Shown: piece by piece, positions 17,808 through 27,045 of the stretch
Position numbering within the stretch: the stretch's first letter is position 1
How the letters are laid out: every line of letters starts with the position of its first letter
Assembly: GCF_011777495.1 (NCBI RefSeq)
Contig: NZ_JAATJS010000001.1
Span: 682,001-746,000, forward strand
Length of the DNA: 64,000 bases
Origin: Microvirga terricola
GTDB lineage: Bacteria > Pseudomonadota > Alphaproteobacteria > Rhizobiales > Beijerinckiaceae
Reading direction: 5' to 3'
Notes under the pieces: generated by a model
The model's database searches: none
The model's input: only the letters and a program-made list of their open reading frames with translations
What the model was told of the DNA's origin: nothing
Made by a program: the position numbers and the translations under genes

Positions 17808-18708
17808 ATGCCCTCTTCTGACGCAAATTCACGATCGCGACACCCGCAAGCGCCATGGCGCCGCCGATAGCTCCAAGCGGCGTCGGCACTTCGCCAAGCC
17901 AGAGAAAGCCGAGGAGCGTCGCGACCGGCGGGACGCAATACATGAAATTCGAAGCGCGGCTTGCCGGTAGGCGCGAGAGCGCGATGGCCCAGGTGCCGTA
18001 GGCGATCAGGCTGGGCACGATCCCGAGATAGACCACGGCAACGATGGCCTCAGTGGAGGCCGCCGAGAACTCGTTCATCCCGTTCGGCAGCCAGGGGCCA
18101 AGCGCGACCGCCCCGACCACCATGTTCCAGGCCGAAACCGTCAGCGGCTTGTGCCGGGAGAACAGCGACTTCTGCACCACCGTGCTGATCGAGGCGCAGA
18201 AAGCCGAGCCGAGGATGAGCAGCGCGCCGGTGTCGAGCCGCAGACCCCCGCCCTCACCGAGCGCGATAAGGCCGATGCCAAGGAACGACAAAGCCGTGCC
18301 GGCCCAGGCGCGTGCACTGAAACGCTCGCCAAGCACGACCATCGCAAGTCCCGCCGTGATGATGGGATTGACGTTGATGATGAAGCTCGCGGCGCCCGCC
18401 GACACGGTCTTCTCGCCCATGTTGAGCAGACCGGCATAGAGCGCCACGAAAACGGTGCCTCCGACGGCAAGCCGCCAGATATCCGTCAGCGCAGGCCATC
18501 CGGGGCGCACGACGATGAGAAAGAGCGCCGCGGGAATGGCGGCAATGGTGAAGCGCAACGCGGCCAGCTCCATCGGGCCGAAGGCTGCAAGGCCGGCGCG
18601 GATGGCCGGAAACGCCGAAGCCCAGGCAAGGACCGTTACGACGACGGCAGCGGTGGTGACGACGTCGCGAGATCTGCCCTGGGCGGATTTGAAAGGCACT
18701 GTGCTCAT
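17806..18708 (-). CDS. EamA/DMT-family transporter
   Basis: A 300-residue inner-membrane protein of about ten membrane segments. The two EamA repeats begin TVLAWASAFPAIRAGLAAFG and, in the second half, LLILGSAFCASISTVVQKSL. Its start codon overlaps the stop of the upstream oxidoreductase gene by four bases, so the two are translationally coupled and may handle the same metabolite. It is distinct from the transporter at 10306-11181. The substrate is unknown. Confidence 0.85.
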   Translation of the reverse strand: MSTVPFKSAQGRSRDVVTTAAVVVTVLAWASAFPAIRAGLAAFGPMELAALRFTIAAIPAALFLIVVRPGWPALTDIWRLAVGGTVFVALYAGLLNMGEKTVSAGAASFIINVNPIITAGLAMVVLGERFSARAWAGTALSFLGIGLIALGEGGGLRLDTGALLILGSAFCASISTVVQKSLFSRHKPLTVSAWNMVVGAVALGPWLPNGMNEFSAASTEAIVAVVYLGIVPSLIAYGTWAIALSRLPASRASNFMYCVPPVATLLGFLWLGEVPTPLGAIGGAMALAGVAIVNLRQKRA

Positions 18709-19622
18709 GGCAGGTCCTGTGATCGTGCAAGAATGCCCTCAATGATATCGACCACCGCAGCCGCTTCCTCCATTGTCGCGAGGCGGCAGGGCTCGCCGGC
18801 CAGGAGCTTGGCGAGTTCGGCAATCTGGCCACCATCGGCCCGCGCGGGTTCGATGTGCTCATCGGCATGGCGCAGGCGGTACCAGTCGCTCATCACGGCG
18901 GAGCCCTCGGAGCCTTTCACCTCGAACCGGTTGAGGTCGCCGATGTCGCCTTCGACCGCGCCGTCGATCACGAGGCGCGCACGGGCGAATTGCACGGTCG
19001 CATTGACGCGCGTTTCTGTGCCAGACAGTCCACGTTCGACCTGGCTTTCGATCAGCCTGCCCGGGCCGAAGAGACGCTGTGCCAGAAACATGAAATGCGA
19101 GACGACTTCGCGGGTGAAGCCGCCCTGCTCGGGGCCCGCGAGCCAACCCACCGCGCCATGCTGCCAGCCGCGCGGCCAGGTCTTGAATCGCAATGTGAGA
19201 TGCGCGGAGAGATTTTCTCCGAGCGCCCCGGTCTCCACCAGTTCCTTCAGCCGCACGGCGGCGGGAGCTGTCGCGAAAGGAAAGTTGATGGCGGCCGAAA
19301 CGCCCGCTTCTTTCGTCGCTTTAACGCAAGCCCTCGCGGAGGCGGGCGTCGCCGCAAGCGGCTTCTCGCAAAAGATGACCTTGCCCGCTTGCGCGACAGC
19401 ACGAACCAATTCTTCATGCGTCGCTGGCGGCGTCGCGATGTAGAGGCAATCGACCGCCGGATCGTCGATAAGGTCCTGCGCGCTTGCTGCGCGTGGCACG
19501 TCCACATCGACCGAACTCGGATCGTAGCCTGCAACGACGGTGAAATGCGGGTTGGCCCTAAACCCTTCGATCAACCGGCGTCCGATGACGCCAAGACCTA
19601 GAACGCCAACGCCGTAGGTCAT
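18705..19622 (-). CDS. Gfo/Idh/MocA-family oxidoreductase
   Basis: A 305-residue NAD(P)-dependent dehydrogenase of the glucose-fructose oxidoreductase/inositol dehydrogenase family. The N-terminal Rossmann motif is GVLGLGVIGRRL, and the family signature EKP lies in KVIFCEKPLAATPA. The C-terminal half is the substrate-binding domain. Typical substrates are sugars, inositols or related polyols. It overlaps the following EamA transporter gene by four bases, suggesting that one imports or exports what the other oxidises or reduces. Confidence 0.82.
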   Translation of the reverse strand: MTYGVGVLGLGVIGRRLIEGFRANPHFTVVAGYDPSSVDVDVPRAASAQDLIDDPAVDCLYIATPPATHEELVRAVAQAGKVIFCEKPLAATPASARACVKATKEAGVSAAINFPFATAPAAVRLKELVETGALGENLSAHLTLRFKTWPRGWQHGAVGWLAGPEQGGFTREVVSHFMFLAQRLFGPGRLIESQVERGLSGTETRVNATVQFARARLVIDGAVEGDIGDLNRFEVKGSEGSAVMSDWYRLRHADEHIEPARADGGQIAELAKLLAGEPCRLATMEEAAAVVDIIEGILARSQDLP

Positions 19623-19690
19623 TGCGATGCTCCCCTGTGTTGGAAGCCGTATAGGCCGTTTCGTTACACCGGGCGAGGGGTGAAAGGATT

Positions 19691-21610
19691 TCAGCTGGGG
19701 TTTGCTCTCACCCCACCGCCCAGCGCCCTCAGCGCATTGAGGATCACCGCCACGTCGATGCCTTCCTGGATCAGCGCGCCTTCGACAGGCGTGAGATAGC
19801 CGAAGGCGGCGGTGATCATGCCAACGAAGGACAGGCCGATTCCCACCAGAACGCTCTGCAGCGCGATTCCCCGCGAGCGGCGCGCGATGCGGATGCCGAG
19901 CAGCAGGCGGTCGAGACGATCGACCAGAAGCACAACATCGGCCGCCTCCGCCGAGGCCGCTGCGCCCTTCGCCCCCATGGCGACGCCGAGATCGGCGGCC
20001 GCCAGCGCGGGTGCATCGTTGACGCCGTCGCCGACCATCATCACCGGACCGTGTGGCTTTTCCGCTTTCACGACAGCGATCTTGTTCTCGGGCGTCAGCT
20101 CCGAGTGGATCGCATCGAGCGGGAGACCGGCGGTGACGGCTTGAGCGACGTCGGGCCGGTCACCGGTCGCGAGCACGATACGTTCCACGCCCTCCGCGCG
20201 CAGGTCGCGCAGCAGATGCGCCGTGCCTGAGCGCAATTCATCGGCGAGGACGAGGATGCCTGCGATCCGTCCATCCACGGCGACGGCGACCGTCACCGCG
20301 CCTGACGGGTGCTTGCTCCTTGCCAAGGCTTCCTTTGCGCCCGGTGTGCGCGTGGCGACGAAGGTGCGTCCGCCGACGATCACGCTCATACCGTCCACGC
20401 GGCCGGTCAGGCCCTCGCCCGGAGTTTCGACCACGTCGGTCGGCAGCGCCAGCGGCAGGTCTCGTTGCTGCGCCTCCTGCACCAGTGCGCGGGCGATGAT
20501 GTGTTTTGAGGCCTGATCGAGCGACGCAGCGATGCGTAAGAGTTCGTCCGCGCTCAAAGAACTAAGCGATTGCACATGAGTCACGCGCGCCTCGCCGTGG
20601 GTGAGTGTGCCGGTCTTGTCGATGACGAGCGCGCACACCCGCGCCATGATTTCAAGCGCCTTGCCGCCCTTGACCAAAATGCCCGTCTTTGCCGCGCGCG
20701 AGATGCCGGAGACGATGGCGACCGGAACCGCGAGGATGAGCGGGCAAGGGGTTGCGACGACGAGCACCGCAAGGCCCCGGATGGGATCGCCCGTGAGGAA
20801 CCATGCTCCGCCAGAAAGCACAATCGTGACGACGAGGAAAACCATCGCGAAGCGGTCTGCCAGCCGCGCCATCGGTGCTTTCGAGCGCTGCGCCGCTTCA
20901 ACCAGGCGCACGATGCCGGCATAGGTGCTCTGATCGGCCCGATAGGTCGCCAAAAGATCGAACGCATCGCCCACATTGGTCGCGCCGCTCATCACCGCAT
21001 CGCCAGCGCGCTGCTGCACGGGGATCGATTCGCCGGTGAGCGCCGATTGATCGAGAATGGCGATGCCGGCATCCACAGTACCGTCGACGGGGACGATATC
21101 GCCTCGCCGGATCAGCAGCCGATCGCCCGGCGCCACGGCGTTGAGGCCGACTTCTTCCAGCTGGCCATCGCGATAGCGCATGGCCTTGCGCGGCACGCGG
21201 GATAGAAGCGCCGTCATCTCGCGGTTGGCGCGACGCTCGGCATAGCTTTCGAGATATTGCCCGCCCGCATACATCAGCGCGACGACGATGGCGGCAAGAT
21301 ATTCTCCGAAAACGAGAGCGCCGGTCATGGAGAGCGCGGCTACGATATCGAGGCCGACATCGCCGCGCCGCAGGCTCGCGACGATCTCGATCAGCAGCAT
21401 CACGAGGACGGGAAGCGTCGCGATGGCCCAGATTGGGCCGGCCCAGCTTTTGGCACCGAAGAAGAAGGCATAAGCGCCGAGCGCAAGGCCGAGGGCAGGC
21501 AGCGCTACGAGAACGGGGCGCGCGGCCTGCTGGAGGTCGCGCAATCCGCGCCTCTCGGGTTCGGCTGGAAGGGCTGAGCGGGAGGAGATCCCGCTATCGA
21601 GCATCGGCAT
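19691..21610 (-). CDS. Heavy-metal P1B-type ATPase without an N-terminal metal-binding domain
   Basis: A 639-residue metal-transporting ATPase. Visible are the actuator TGES, phosphorylation motif DKTGTLT and hinge GDGVNDAPAL. The membrane metal site is TPCPL rather than the usual CPC, and the usual SEHP motif reads SKHII. There is no GMTCxxC domain at the N-terminus. This variant is known in a subset of bacterial P1B ATPases, and its metal is not established. The start at 21610 is supported by GAGG about 8 bases upstream; a start at 21691 would add 27 residues. Confidence 0.85.
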   Translation of the reverse strand: MPMLDSGISSRSALPAEPERRGLRDLQQAARPVLVALPALGLALGAYAFFFGAKSWAGPIWAIATLPVLVMLLIEIVASLRRGDVGLDIVAALSMTGALVFGEYLAAIVVALMYAGGQYLESYAERRANREMTALLSRVPRKAMRYRDGQLEEVGLNAVAPGDRLLIRRGDIVPVDGTVDAGIAILDQSALTGESIPVQQRAGDAVMSGATNVGDAFDLLATYRADQSTYAGIVRLVEAAQRSKAPMARLADRFAMVFLVVTIVLSGGAWFLTGDPIRGLAVLVVATPCPLILAVPVAIVSGISRAAKTGILVKGGKALEIMARVCALVIDKTGTLTHGEARVTHVQSLSSLSADELLRIAASLDQASKHIIARALVQEAQQRDLPLALPTDVVETPGEGLTGRVDGMSVIVGGRTFVATRTPGAKEALARSKHPSGAVTVAVAVDGRIAGILVLADELRSGTAHLLRDLRAEGVERIVLATGDRPDVAQAVTAGLPLDAIHSELTPENKIAVVKAEKPHGPVMMVGDGVNDAPALAAADLGVAMGAKGAAASAEAADVVLLVDRLDRLLLGIRIARRSRGIALQSVLVGIGLSFVGMITAAFGYLTPVEGALIQEGIDVAVILNALRALGGGVRANPS

Positions 21611-21713
21611 CGAGGCGTCCTCAAACGGCGGTGGCGAAACCGTTCGCGCCCGCCGAGGGGAGGAATCTAGAGCCGCCGTTGGCGGCCGCATCTTGCGCCG
21701 TTATCCGTGAGTC

Positions 21714-22220
21714 TTAGCCGTAGATGGCGGAGTTGCCGCCGTGCTCCTTGACCTCGACGCTTTCGAGCCAGACGCGGGCGTTCGTCTGCTCACGGACGAA
21801 GGCAGCAACATAGTCGAACACGAACTTGGCCGTTGCTTCGCAGCCGACGGCGGGCAGCACGCGCAGGTCCACGAGGCCCGCCTGCTGAAGCTCCATGAAG
21901 CGCGGCAGCTCGGGATCGTCTTCGGCCACCAGCAGCGTGTGGTCGAACATGGTTTTCAGCCATTCCTTGACCGGCTTGAGGCCGCCGAAATCGAAGCACC
22001 AGTTGCGCTCGTCGAGCTCATGCGTGGCGAAGACGAACCGGAAGGCGAGCGCATAGCCGTGCATCAGCCGGCAATGAGAATGCGTTGCCCGCCATTGGCG
22101 GAAGCAGCAGGAAAGACCCTCGATATGGTCGTAGGTCTTGGTCGAGCGATAGACCGCGCGCGCCGTCGGTGCGCGATCGTGGCTGAGCGAGGGAGGGGCG
22201 ACGGTCATGTTCATGGGCAC
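21714..22220 (-). CDS. 6-carboxytetrahydropterin synthase-like (QueD/PTPS family) protein
   Basis: A 168-residue T-fold protein. The zinc region HSHCRLMHGYAL (47-58) aligns with the QueD block carrying the catalytic Cys and the HGH zinc ligands, but the second His of HGH is Tyr56 here. The closing WLESVEVKEHGGNSAIY contains the conserved E...E-H segment. It lies 14 bp after folE in the same direction, and FolE supplies the dihydroneopterin triphosphate that QueD uses, so a role in queuosine or another pterin pathway is likely. The altered zinc motif makes the exact reaction uncertain. Confidence 0.7.
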   Translation of the reverse strand: MPMNMTVAPPSLSHDRAPTARAVYRSTKTYDHIEGLSCCFRQWRATHSHCRLMHGYALAFRFVFATHELDERNWCFDFGGLKPVKEWLKTMFDHTLLVAEDDPELPRFMELQQAGLVDLRVLPAVGCEATAKFVFDYVAAFVREQTNARVWLESVEVKEHGGNSAIYG

Positions 22221-22233
22221 TCTCTCCCGGCGC

Positions 22234-22908
22234 TTATTCCGAACCGGCGCGGTCCAGCGCGATGCACTCGTTCAGAAATTCGCTTTTCAGCTCGCTCGAC
22301 GCGGCAAGGTCGCCCCAGAAGCAGGTATTGACCATGCGGCTGCGGTGGCTCGAGCGGACGCCGCGCTGCGTCTTGCACATATGGACGGCGCTGATGCGCA
22401 CGGCCAATCCGCGCGGCTTCGTCATCTCCACGATGTAGTCGCCGATCTGCTTGACCAACTCTTCCTGGATCTGCAGCCGCGAGGCGAAATAGTCGACGAT
22501 ACGGTCGTATTTCGACAGGCCGATGATCTTGCCCTCCGCCGAGGGAAGGATGCCGACATAGGCATGACCGTAGATCGGCATGAGGTGATGCGCGCACATG
22601 GAGCGCAGCTCGATCGGGCCGGTGATGATGAGGTGATCGTAGGCGCGTGCGTTCTCGAATTCGGTGATGCGCGGCGGCGCCGTGTAGCGCCCCTGCAGGA
22701 TCTCCTCGACGAACATCTTGGCCACGCGCTGAGGGGTATCGCGGGTGTTGTGATCGTTCTGATGGTCGATGCGTAGAATGTCGAAAAGCTCTTCGAGCTT
22801 CTCTGCTGCGGACGCGATCATGACCGCCCGTTCGGCGTCGTCGATCGGTTCGTCCAATGCTTCATTGCAGAGTCGCGAGAGTTTCACGTCACGGTTGTGA
22901 AAATTCAT
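22234..22908 (-). CDS. folE: GTP cyclohydrolase I
   Basis: A 224-residue type IA enzyme converting GTP to 7,8-dihydroneopterin triphosphate, the first step to folate, and here possibly to a queuosine precursor. The zinc ligands are in SMCAHHLMPIYG and HMCKTQRGV. The family blocks TPQRVAKMF, KIIGLSKYDRIVDYFASRLQ and QEELVKQI are all present in order. It is the first gene of a two-gene unit with the QueD-like protein. About 200 bp upstream separate it from the divergent molybdopterin-fold gene; I see no clear preQ1 riboswitch there. Confidence 0.95.
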   Translation of the reverse strand: MNFHNRDVKLSRLCNEALDEPIDDAERAVMIASAAEKLEELFDILRIDHQNDHNTRDTPQRVAKMFVEEILQGRYTAPPRITEFENARAYDHLIITGPIELRSMCAHHLMPIYGHAYVGILPSAEGKIIGLSKYDRIVDYFASRLQIQEELVKQIGDYIVEMTKPRGLAVRISAVHMCKTQRGVRSSHRSRMVNTCFWGDLAASSELKSEFLNECIALDRAGSE

Positions 22909-23113
22909 GTCTGTCCTATATATGGCCGCTTTTCAAATACTCACGCTTTCCCTAACGTCCTATTAAATAGACGCTGGTACGTTGTGGCGATAGAGGCGAA
23001 TAGACCCCGGTATTAGGGGGAATTATATCCCATACTTTGAGAATAATAGGAAGAATGCGGAGATAATGATACGCTTCTGCGTTGGTTTCGTAAGACACAA
23101 GCCGGAGAATGGT

Positions 23114-23638
23114 ATGCTTGGCCTAAAAATCGGACGAAAACTTGCTCTGGCCTTGGTCGGCACCATGGGCTTCCTCATGGTCAGCACCGCTCAGGCCGGC
23201 TCGCTGGGGACACCGGCCGAAAAGCCGATCCTGACCATTTCCGGCAAGATCGACACCACGAACAAGGATGACAGCGCCCAGTTCGACCGCCCCATGCTGG
23301 AAGCGCTCGGCATGGTGACCGTGGAGACGACGACGCCGTGGTACAACGGTGCGGTGAAGTTCGAGGGCGTGCCCATCGCCACGCTCTTGAAGCATGTGGG
23401 AGCCGACGGGCAGCGCGCGATCTTCGTCGCGCTCAACGACTACAGCAGCGAGATCCCGGTGGAGGATTTCGCCAAATACAACGTCATCCTGGCGCTCAAG
23501 CGGAACGGTGAATACATGCCGGTCCGCGACAAGGGTCCCCTGTTCGTGATCTATCCTTTCGACAATCATCCGGAATTGAAGAGCCAGACCTTCTACGGCC
23601 GCTCGGTCTGGCAGGTCGCGAAAATCATCATCAAGTGA
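23114..23638 (+). CDS. Exported molybdopterin-fold (SUOX-like) protein lacking cysteine
   Basis: A 174-residue protein with a signal peptide ending STAQA-GS. The mature part follows the small oxidoreductase molybdopterin-binding fold (TISGKIDTTN, TPWYNGAVKFEGVPIATLL, VRDKGPLFVIYPFD). It contains no cysteine, so the usual Mo-ligand Cys is missing and it is unlikely to be a redox enzyme; a periplasmic ligand-binding role is more plausible. The start at 23114 has GGAG 7 bases upstream. It is followed after 21 bp by a membrane GGDEF-EAL protein, and similar pairs exist in other proteobacteria, suggesting a sensor-partner relation. Confidence 0.75.
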   Translation: MLGLKIGRKLALALVGTMGFLMVSTAQAGSLGTPAEKPILTISGKIDTTNKDDSAQFDRPMLEALGMVTVETTTPWYNGAVKFEGVPIATLLKHVGADGQRAIFVALNDYSSEIPVEDFAKYNVILALKRNGEYMPVRDKGPLFVIYPFDNHPELKSQTFYGRSVWQVAKIIIK

Positions 23639-23659
23639 CGGCGTTGAAGGGGGGAGCCT

Positions 23660-26083
23660 TTGTCGCTGCGCATACTCAAACTTCTGCTTTCAGTCGTCAT
23701 CGGCTTCTTCCTTCTGTCGGCGGCTTACATTTCGCACACCATCGTCGAGCGTCAGGACGCTCTGAAGCAGGTGGCGCGCTACAACACCTCCTGGCTCGCG
23801 AGCCAGGCGGTTTCCGAACTGACCCGGCTTGAGCAGCGCCTGGTCGCCTTGAGCGTCCCCGGCGTCCGCGGAGTGCCGGACGATCTGGAGCTGCGTTTCG
23901 AGATTCTGCTCAATCGCTCGAATCTGATGAGCGACGGAGAATTTCAGGACTTCATCAAGCGCGATCCCGAGCGGCAGGCCACAGTCCAGCGGCTGAACGA
24001 GGCGCTGGTCGCGCTTGAACCGTTGATCGCGAACATCGAAGCCCCGGGCGCGGCCCAAACCGCGCTTGAGATTTTGACTCCGCTCGAGACCAAGATCGTC
24101 GAACTTGCCTCCGCTGCCAATCACTATGGCGCGCAGCGCGTGGCCGAGGACCAGCACGAACTCATCCGCCTGCACCAATTGTTCTCAGCGCTTGCGGGCG
24201 GATTGATCCTGTGCGGATTCCTGATGATCGGTCTCCTCGGCTGGCACAACCGGCTGTTGGGCCGCGCGCATCGCGAGTTGCATGATCTGGCAGAAGATCT
24301 GCGGCAGACATCGGCTCAACTGGCCCGGGCCAACAAGGCGCTCGCGGATGCCTATGAGGAGCTGCAGGTCCGCAACGAGGCGCTGCAGATCCAGGGCAAG
24401 GAGCTGCGCACCCAGAACGAGCGTTTCGACGCTGCGCTCAACAACATGTCGCACGGCCTCTGCATGGTCGATTCCGCCGACCGGATCATCGTGTTCAACG
24501 CGCGCTTCGCGCAGCTCTTCGGCCTCGACAGGACCGTCCAGCCCGGCACGCCGCTCAGCGCGCTGGTGATGCAGGCCGAATTGCAGGGGTGGGAGGGGGC
24601 CGACGCCCTCAGGCAGATCTGTGTCGAGCAGCAGGAGCTCATCCGCAGCCGGCGCAGTGCCTCCTTCATCCAGGGCCATCCCGATGGCCGCACGCTCGCC
24701 GTGTCGCATCAGCCCATGGCCACCGGCGGTTGGGTCGCGACCTATGAAGACATCACCGAGCGACGTCGGGTGGAATCGCAGATCGCCTACATGGCGCATC
24801 ACGATGCGCTGACGGATCTCGCCAACCGCGTCCTCTTCCGTGAGCGCATGGAGGACGCGCTGGCCACCGCGCAGAACCAGAACGTCACGATTGCCGTTCT
24901 GTGCCTTGATCTCGACCGCTTCAAGGACGTCAACGACTCCCTCGGCCATGAAACCGGAGACCTGCTTCTTAAGGAGGTCGCGGCGCGTTTGTTGAGCTGT
25001 GTGCGTGACGGCGATGTGGTCGCGCGCCTCGGCGGCGACGAATTCGCGGTTCTCCAGATCGGAGTCACTGAGGCTCAGGCCAGCGCGTCGCTCGCTGCGC
25101 GCATCGTGGAAACCTTGGGCGCGCCCTATGATCTCGAGGGACAGGAAGTCGTCATCGGCGCGAGCGTCGGCATCGCGCTGACGGCGGATGGCGCGGTCTC
25201 GCCCGATCAGTTGTTGAAGCACGCGGATCTCGCGCTCTACGGCGCGAAATCGCAGGGACGCGGCACGTATCGGTTCTTCGAGCCGGACATGGACGTGCAG
25301 CTCCAGGCGCGCCGGGTGCTGGAATTGGATTTGCGCAAGGCGCTCGCCAACGGCGAGTTCGAGCCGTTCTACCAGCCTCAGGTCAATATCGCGTCGAGCG
25401 AAATCAGCGGCTTCGAAGCGCTTCTGCGCTGGCGGCACCCGGAGCGCGGCCTCATCCCGCCCGGCGAGTTCATTCCGATTGCGGAGGATACCGGCCTGAT
25501 CGCCCCGCTCGGCGAATGGGTTCTCGCCAAGGCCTGCAAGGATGCGATGACCTGGCCGGGAAACCTCAAGGTTGCGGTCAACCTGTCGCCGGTCCAGTTT
25601 CGTAACAAGGGTCTCGTGACGAGCGTGGTCAATGCGCTCTCGGCCTCGGGCCTTGCGCCCGATCGGCGGGAGCTGGAAATCACCGAGTCGGTGCTGTTGC
25701 AGGACAACGACGCGACGCTCACCATCCTCCACGAGTTGCGCGGCCTTGGCGTGCGCATCGCGCTCGACGATTTCGGCACGGGCTATTCCTCGCTGAGCTA
25801 CTTGCGCAGTTTTCCCTTCGACAAGATCAAGATCGACCAATCCTTCGTGCGCGAACTGTCCACGCGCGCGGATTGCCTGGCCATCGTGCAATCGATCACG
25901 CGGCTCGGGGAAAGCCTCGGGATGTCCACAACCGCCGAGGGCGTCGAAACGGAGGATCAGTTCGTCCAACTTCGCGCGGCCGGCTGCACCGAGGTGCAGG
26001 GCTATTATTTCGGGTTCCCGAAGCCGTTGAAGGAGCTCGTTTTCTCGCTCGCGCCCCGCCAGTTGAGTGCCGAGGTCGCGTGA
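23660..26083 (+). CDS. Membrane GGDEF-EAL cyclic-di-GMP protein with PAS domain
   Basis: 807 residues beginning at a TTG preceded by the strong run aaggggggag. Two membrane segments (about 8-26 and 178-196) flank a periplasmic helical sensor region of about 150 residues. Then come a coiled-coil linker, a PAS domain (about 265-375, FDAALNNMSHGLCMVDSADR), GGDEF (intact GGDEF at 458-462) and EAL (Glu586-Leu588 in FEALLRWRHPERG, with ALDDFGTGYSS later). Both catalytic motifs are intact, so it could make and degrade c-di-GMP. It is probably co-transcribed with the preceding cysteine-free periplasmic protein, a candidate sensor. Confidence 0.9.
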   Translation: MSLRILKLLLSVVIGFFLLSAAYISHTIVERQDALKQVARYNTSWLASQAVSELTRLEQRLVALSVPGVRGVPDDLELRFEILLNRSNLMSDGEFQDFIKRDPERQATVQRLNEALVALEPLIANIEAPGAAQTALEILTPLETKIVELASAANHYGAQRVAEDQHELIRLHQLFSALAGGLILCGFLMIGLLGWHNRLLGRAHRELHDLAEDLRQTSAQLARANKALADAYEELQVRNEALQIQGKELRTQNERFDAALNNMSHGLCMVDSADRIIVFNARFAQLFGLDRTVQPGTPLSALVMQAELQGWEGADALRQICVEQQELIRSRRSASFIQGHPDGRTLAVSHQPMATGGWVATYEDITERRRVESQIAYMAHHDALTDLANRVLFRERMEDALATAQNQNVTIAVLCLDLDRFKDVNDSLGHETGDLLLKEVAARLLSCVRDGDVVARLGGDEFAVLQIGVTEAQASASLAARIVETLGAPYDLEGQEVVIGASVGIALTADGAVSPDQLLKHADLALYGAKSQGRGTYRFFEPDMDVQLQARRVLELDLRKALANGEFEPFYQPQVNIASSEISGFEALLRWRHPERGLIPPGEFIPIAEDTGLIAPLGEWVLAKACKDAMTWPGNLKVAVNLSPVQFRNKGLVTSVVNALSASGLAPDRRELEITESVLLQDNDATLTILHELRGLGVRIALDDFGTGYSSLSYLRSFPFDKIKIDQSFVRELSTRADCLAIVQSITRLGESLGMSTTAEGVETEDQFVQLRAAGCTEVQGYYFGFPKPLKELVFSLAPRQLSAEVA

Positions 26084-26173
26084 GCGACGGCGTGGGTACC
26101 ACGGCAGGCGATGCTTGACCTTATGCCTATTTTGGGGTCTGAACGAGCCGCTCAGCTCCGTGCAGGAAACGTC

Positions 26174-26989
26174 ATGCGTTCGTCAAAGATTTTGCCCGTC
26201 CTCGCGTCTTTTGCCGTCGGTTCGGCTTTGACACCCGCATTCGCGGCCGAGCCGCCTGCGGCTCCTGTCGCTGAGACCGGCTGGATCGCGACCGTCAAGG
26301 GCAATGTGCAAGTTGGCCCCGCCTATCCGGGCGCGGACAAATTAACCGTGTTCGGCTATCCGTCCCTCAGCTTTCGCCGCGCGGGCACGCCGGAGCGTTT
26401 CAGCGCGCCCGATGACGGGTTCAGCTTCTCGATTCTCGACGATTCCGCGTTGCGCGTGGGCGTCGTCGGCCGCTTCCAGGGCGGGCGCTACCTCCAGACC
26501 GACCACCGCCTCTTCGGCCTGGACAAGATCAACTGGGCCGTGGAGCCCGGCGTCTTCGTCGAATACTGGCCCGTGAGCTTTCTGCGCGCTCGCGTGGAAC
26601 TGCGCCACGGCATCAATGGCCACAACGGTTTCGTCGCGGATCTCGGCCTCGACTACGTGCGGCGGCTTGGCGCTTTCACGCTTTCTCTCGGCCCCCGCGT
26701 CGCCCTCGGCGACACCGAATTCACGAAGACCTATTTTGGCGTGACGCCTTTCGAGGCTTCGCTGAACGGCCTCGTGACGCCCTTTAATCCGACTGGCGGC
26801 GTAACCTCGGTTGGCGCGACGGCGGGTCTGACCTATGACTGGTCGCCGCGATGGTCCACCACCGCCTTTGTGACCTATAAGCGCCTTGTCGGCGATGCCG
26901 CGAACAGCCCCATCGTCAAGCGCCTCGGCTCGGAGAACCAGGTCACTGTCGGCCTGACCGTGTCTTATTCGTTCAATACCGGCTTCTGA
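26174..26989 (+). CDS. MipA/OmpV-family outer-membrane protein
   Basis: 271 residues with a signal peptide (ILPVLASFAVGSALTPAFA). The mature protein is built of alternating amphipathic strands, begins with the MipA/OmpV pattern of a gapped KGNVQVGPAYPGADK and ends in the aromatic VSYSFNTGF typical of BAM substrates. It is predicted to form an outer-membrane beta-barrel; family members act as porins or as scaffolds for murein enzymes. The ATG at 26174 directly precedes the signal peptide; an upstream ATG at 26111 would add 21 unrelated residues. Confidence 0.82.
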   Translation: MRSSKILPVLASFAVGSALTPAFAAEPPAAPVAETGWIATVKGNVQVGPAYPGADKLTVFGYPSLSFRRAGTPERFSAPDDGFSFSILDDSALRVGVVGRFQGGRYLQTDHRLFGLDKINWAVEPGVFVEYWPVSFLRARVELRHGINGHNGFVADLGLDYVRRLGAFTLSLGPRVALGDTEFTKTYFGVTPFEASLNGLVTPFNPTGGVTSVGATAGLTYDWSPRWSTTAFVTYKRLVGDAANSPIVKRLGSENQVTVGLTVSYSFNTGF

Positions 26990-27045
26990 GCTGATCGCGA
27001 GCGCGACGCTCGCGCCTGGCGCTTGAGCCGCATACGGGGAGCACC

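Noticed and set aside
22909-23113. Possible preQ1 riboswitch upstream of folE
   Set aside because: No stretch fits the preQ1 consensus convincingly when read on the minus strand.
24185-25969. A 594-codon open frame antisense to the GGDEF-EAL gene
   Set aside because: High-GC shadow of a gene with intact GGDEF and EAL motifs; the product is rich in Arg, Asp and Ala with no recognisable domain.
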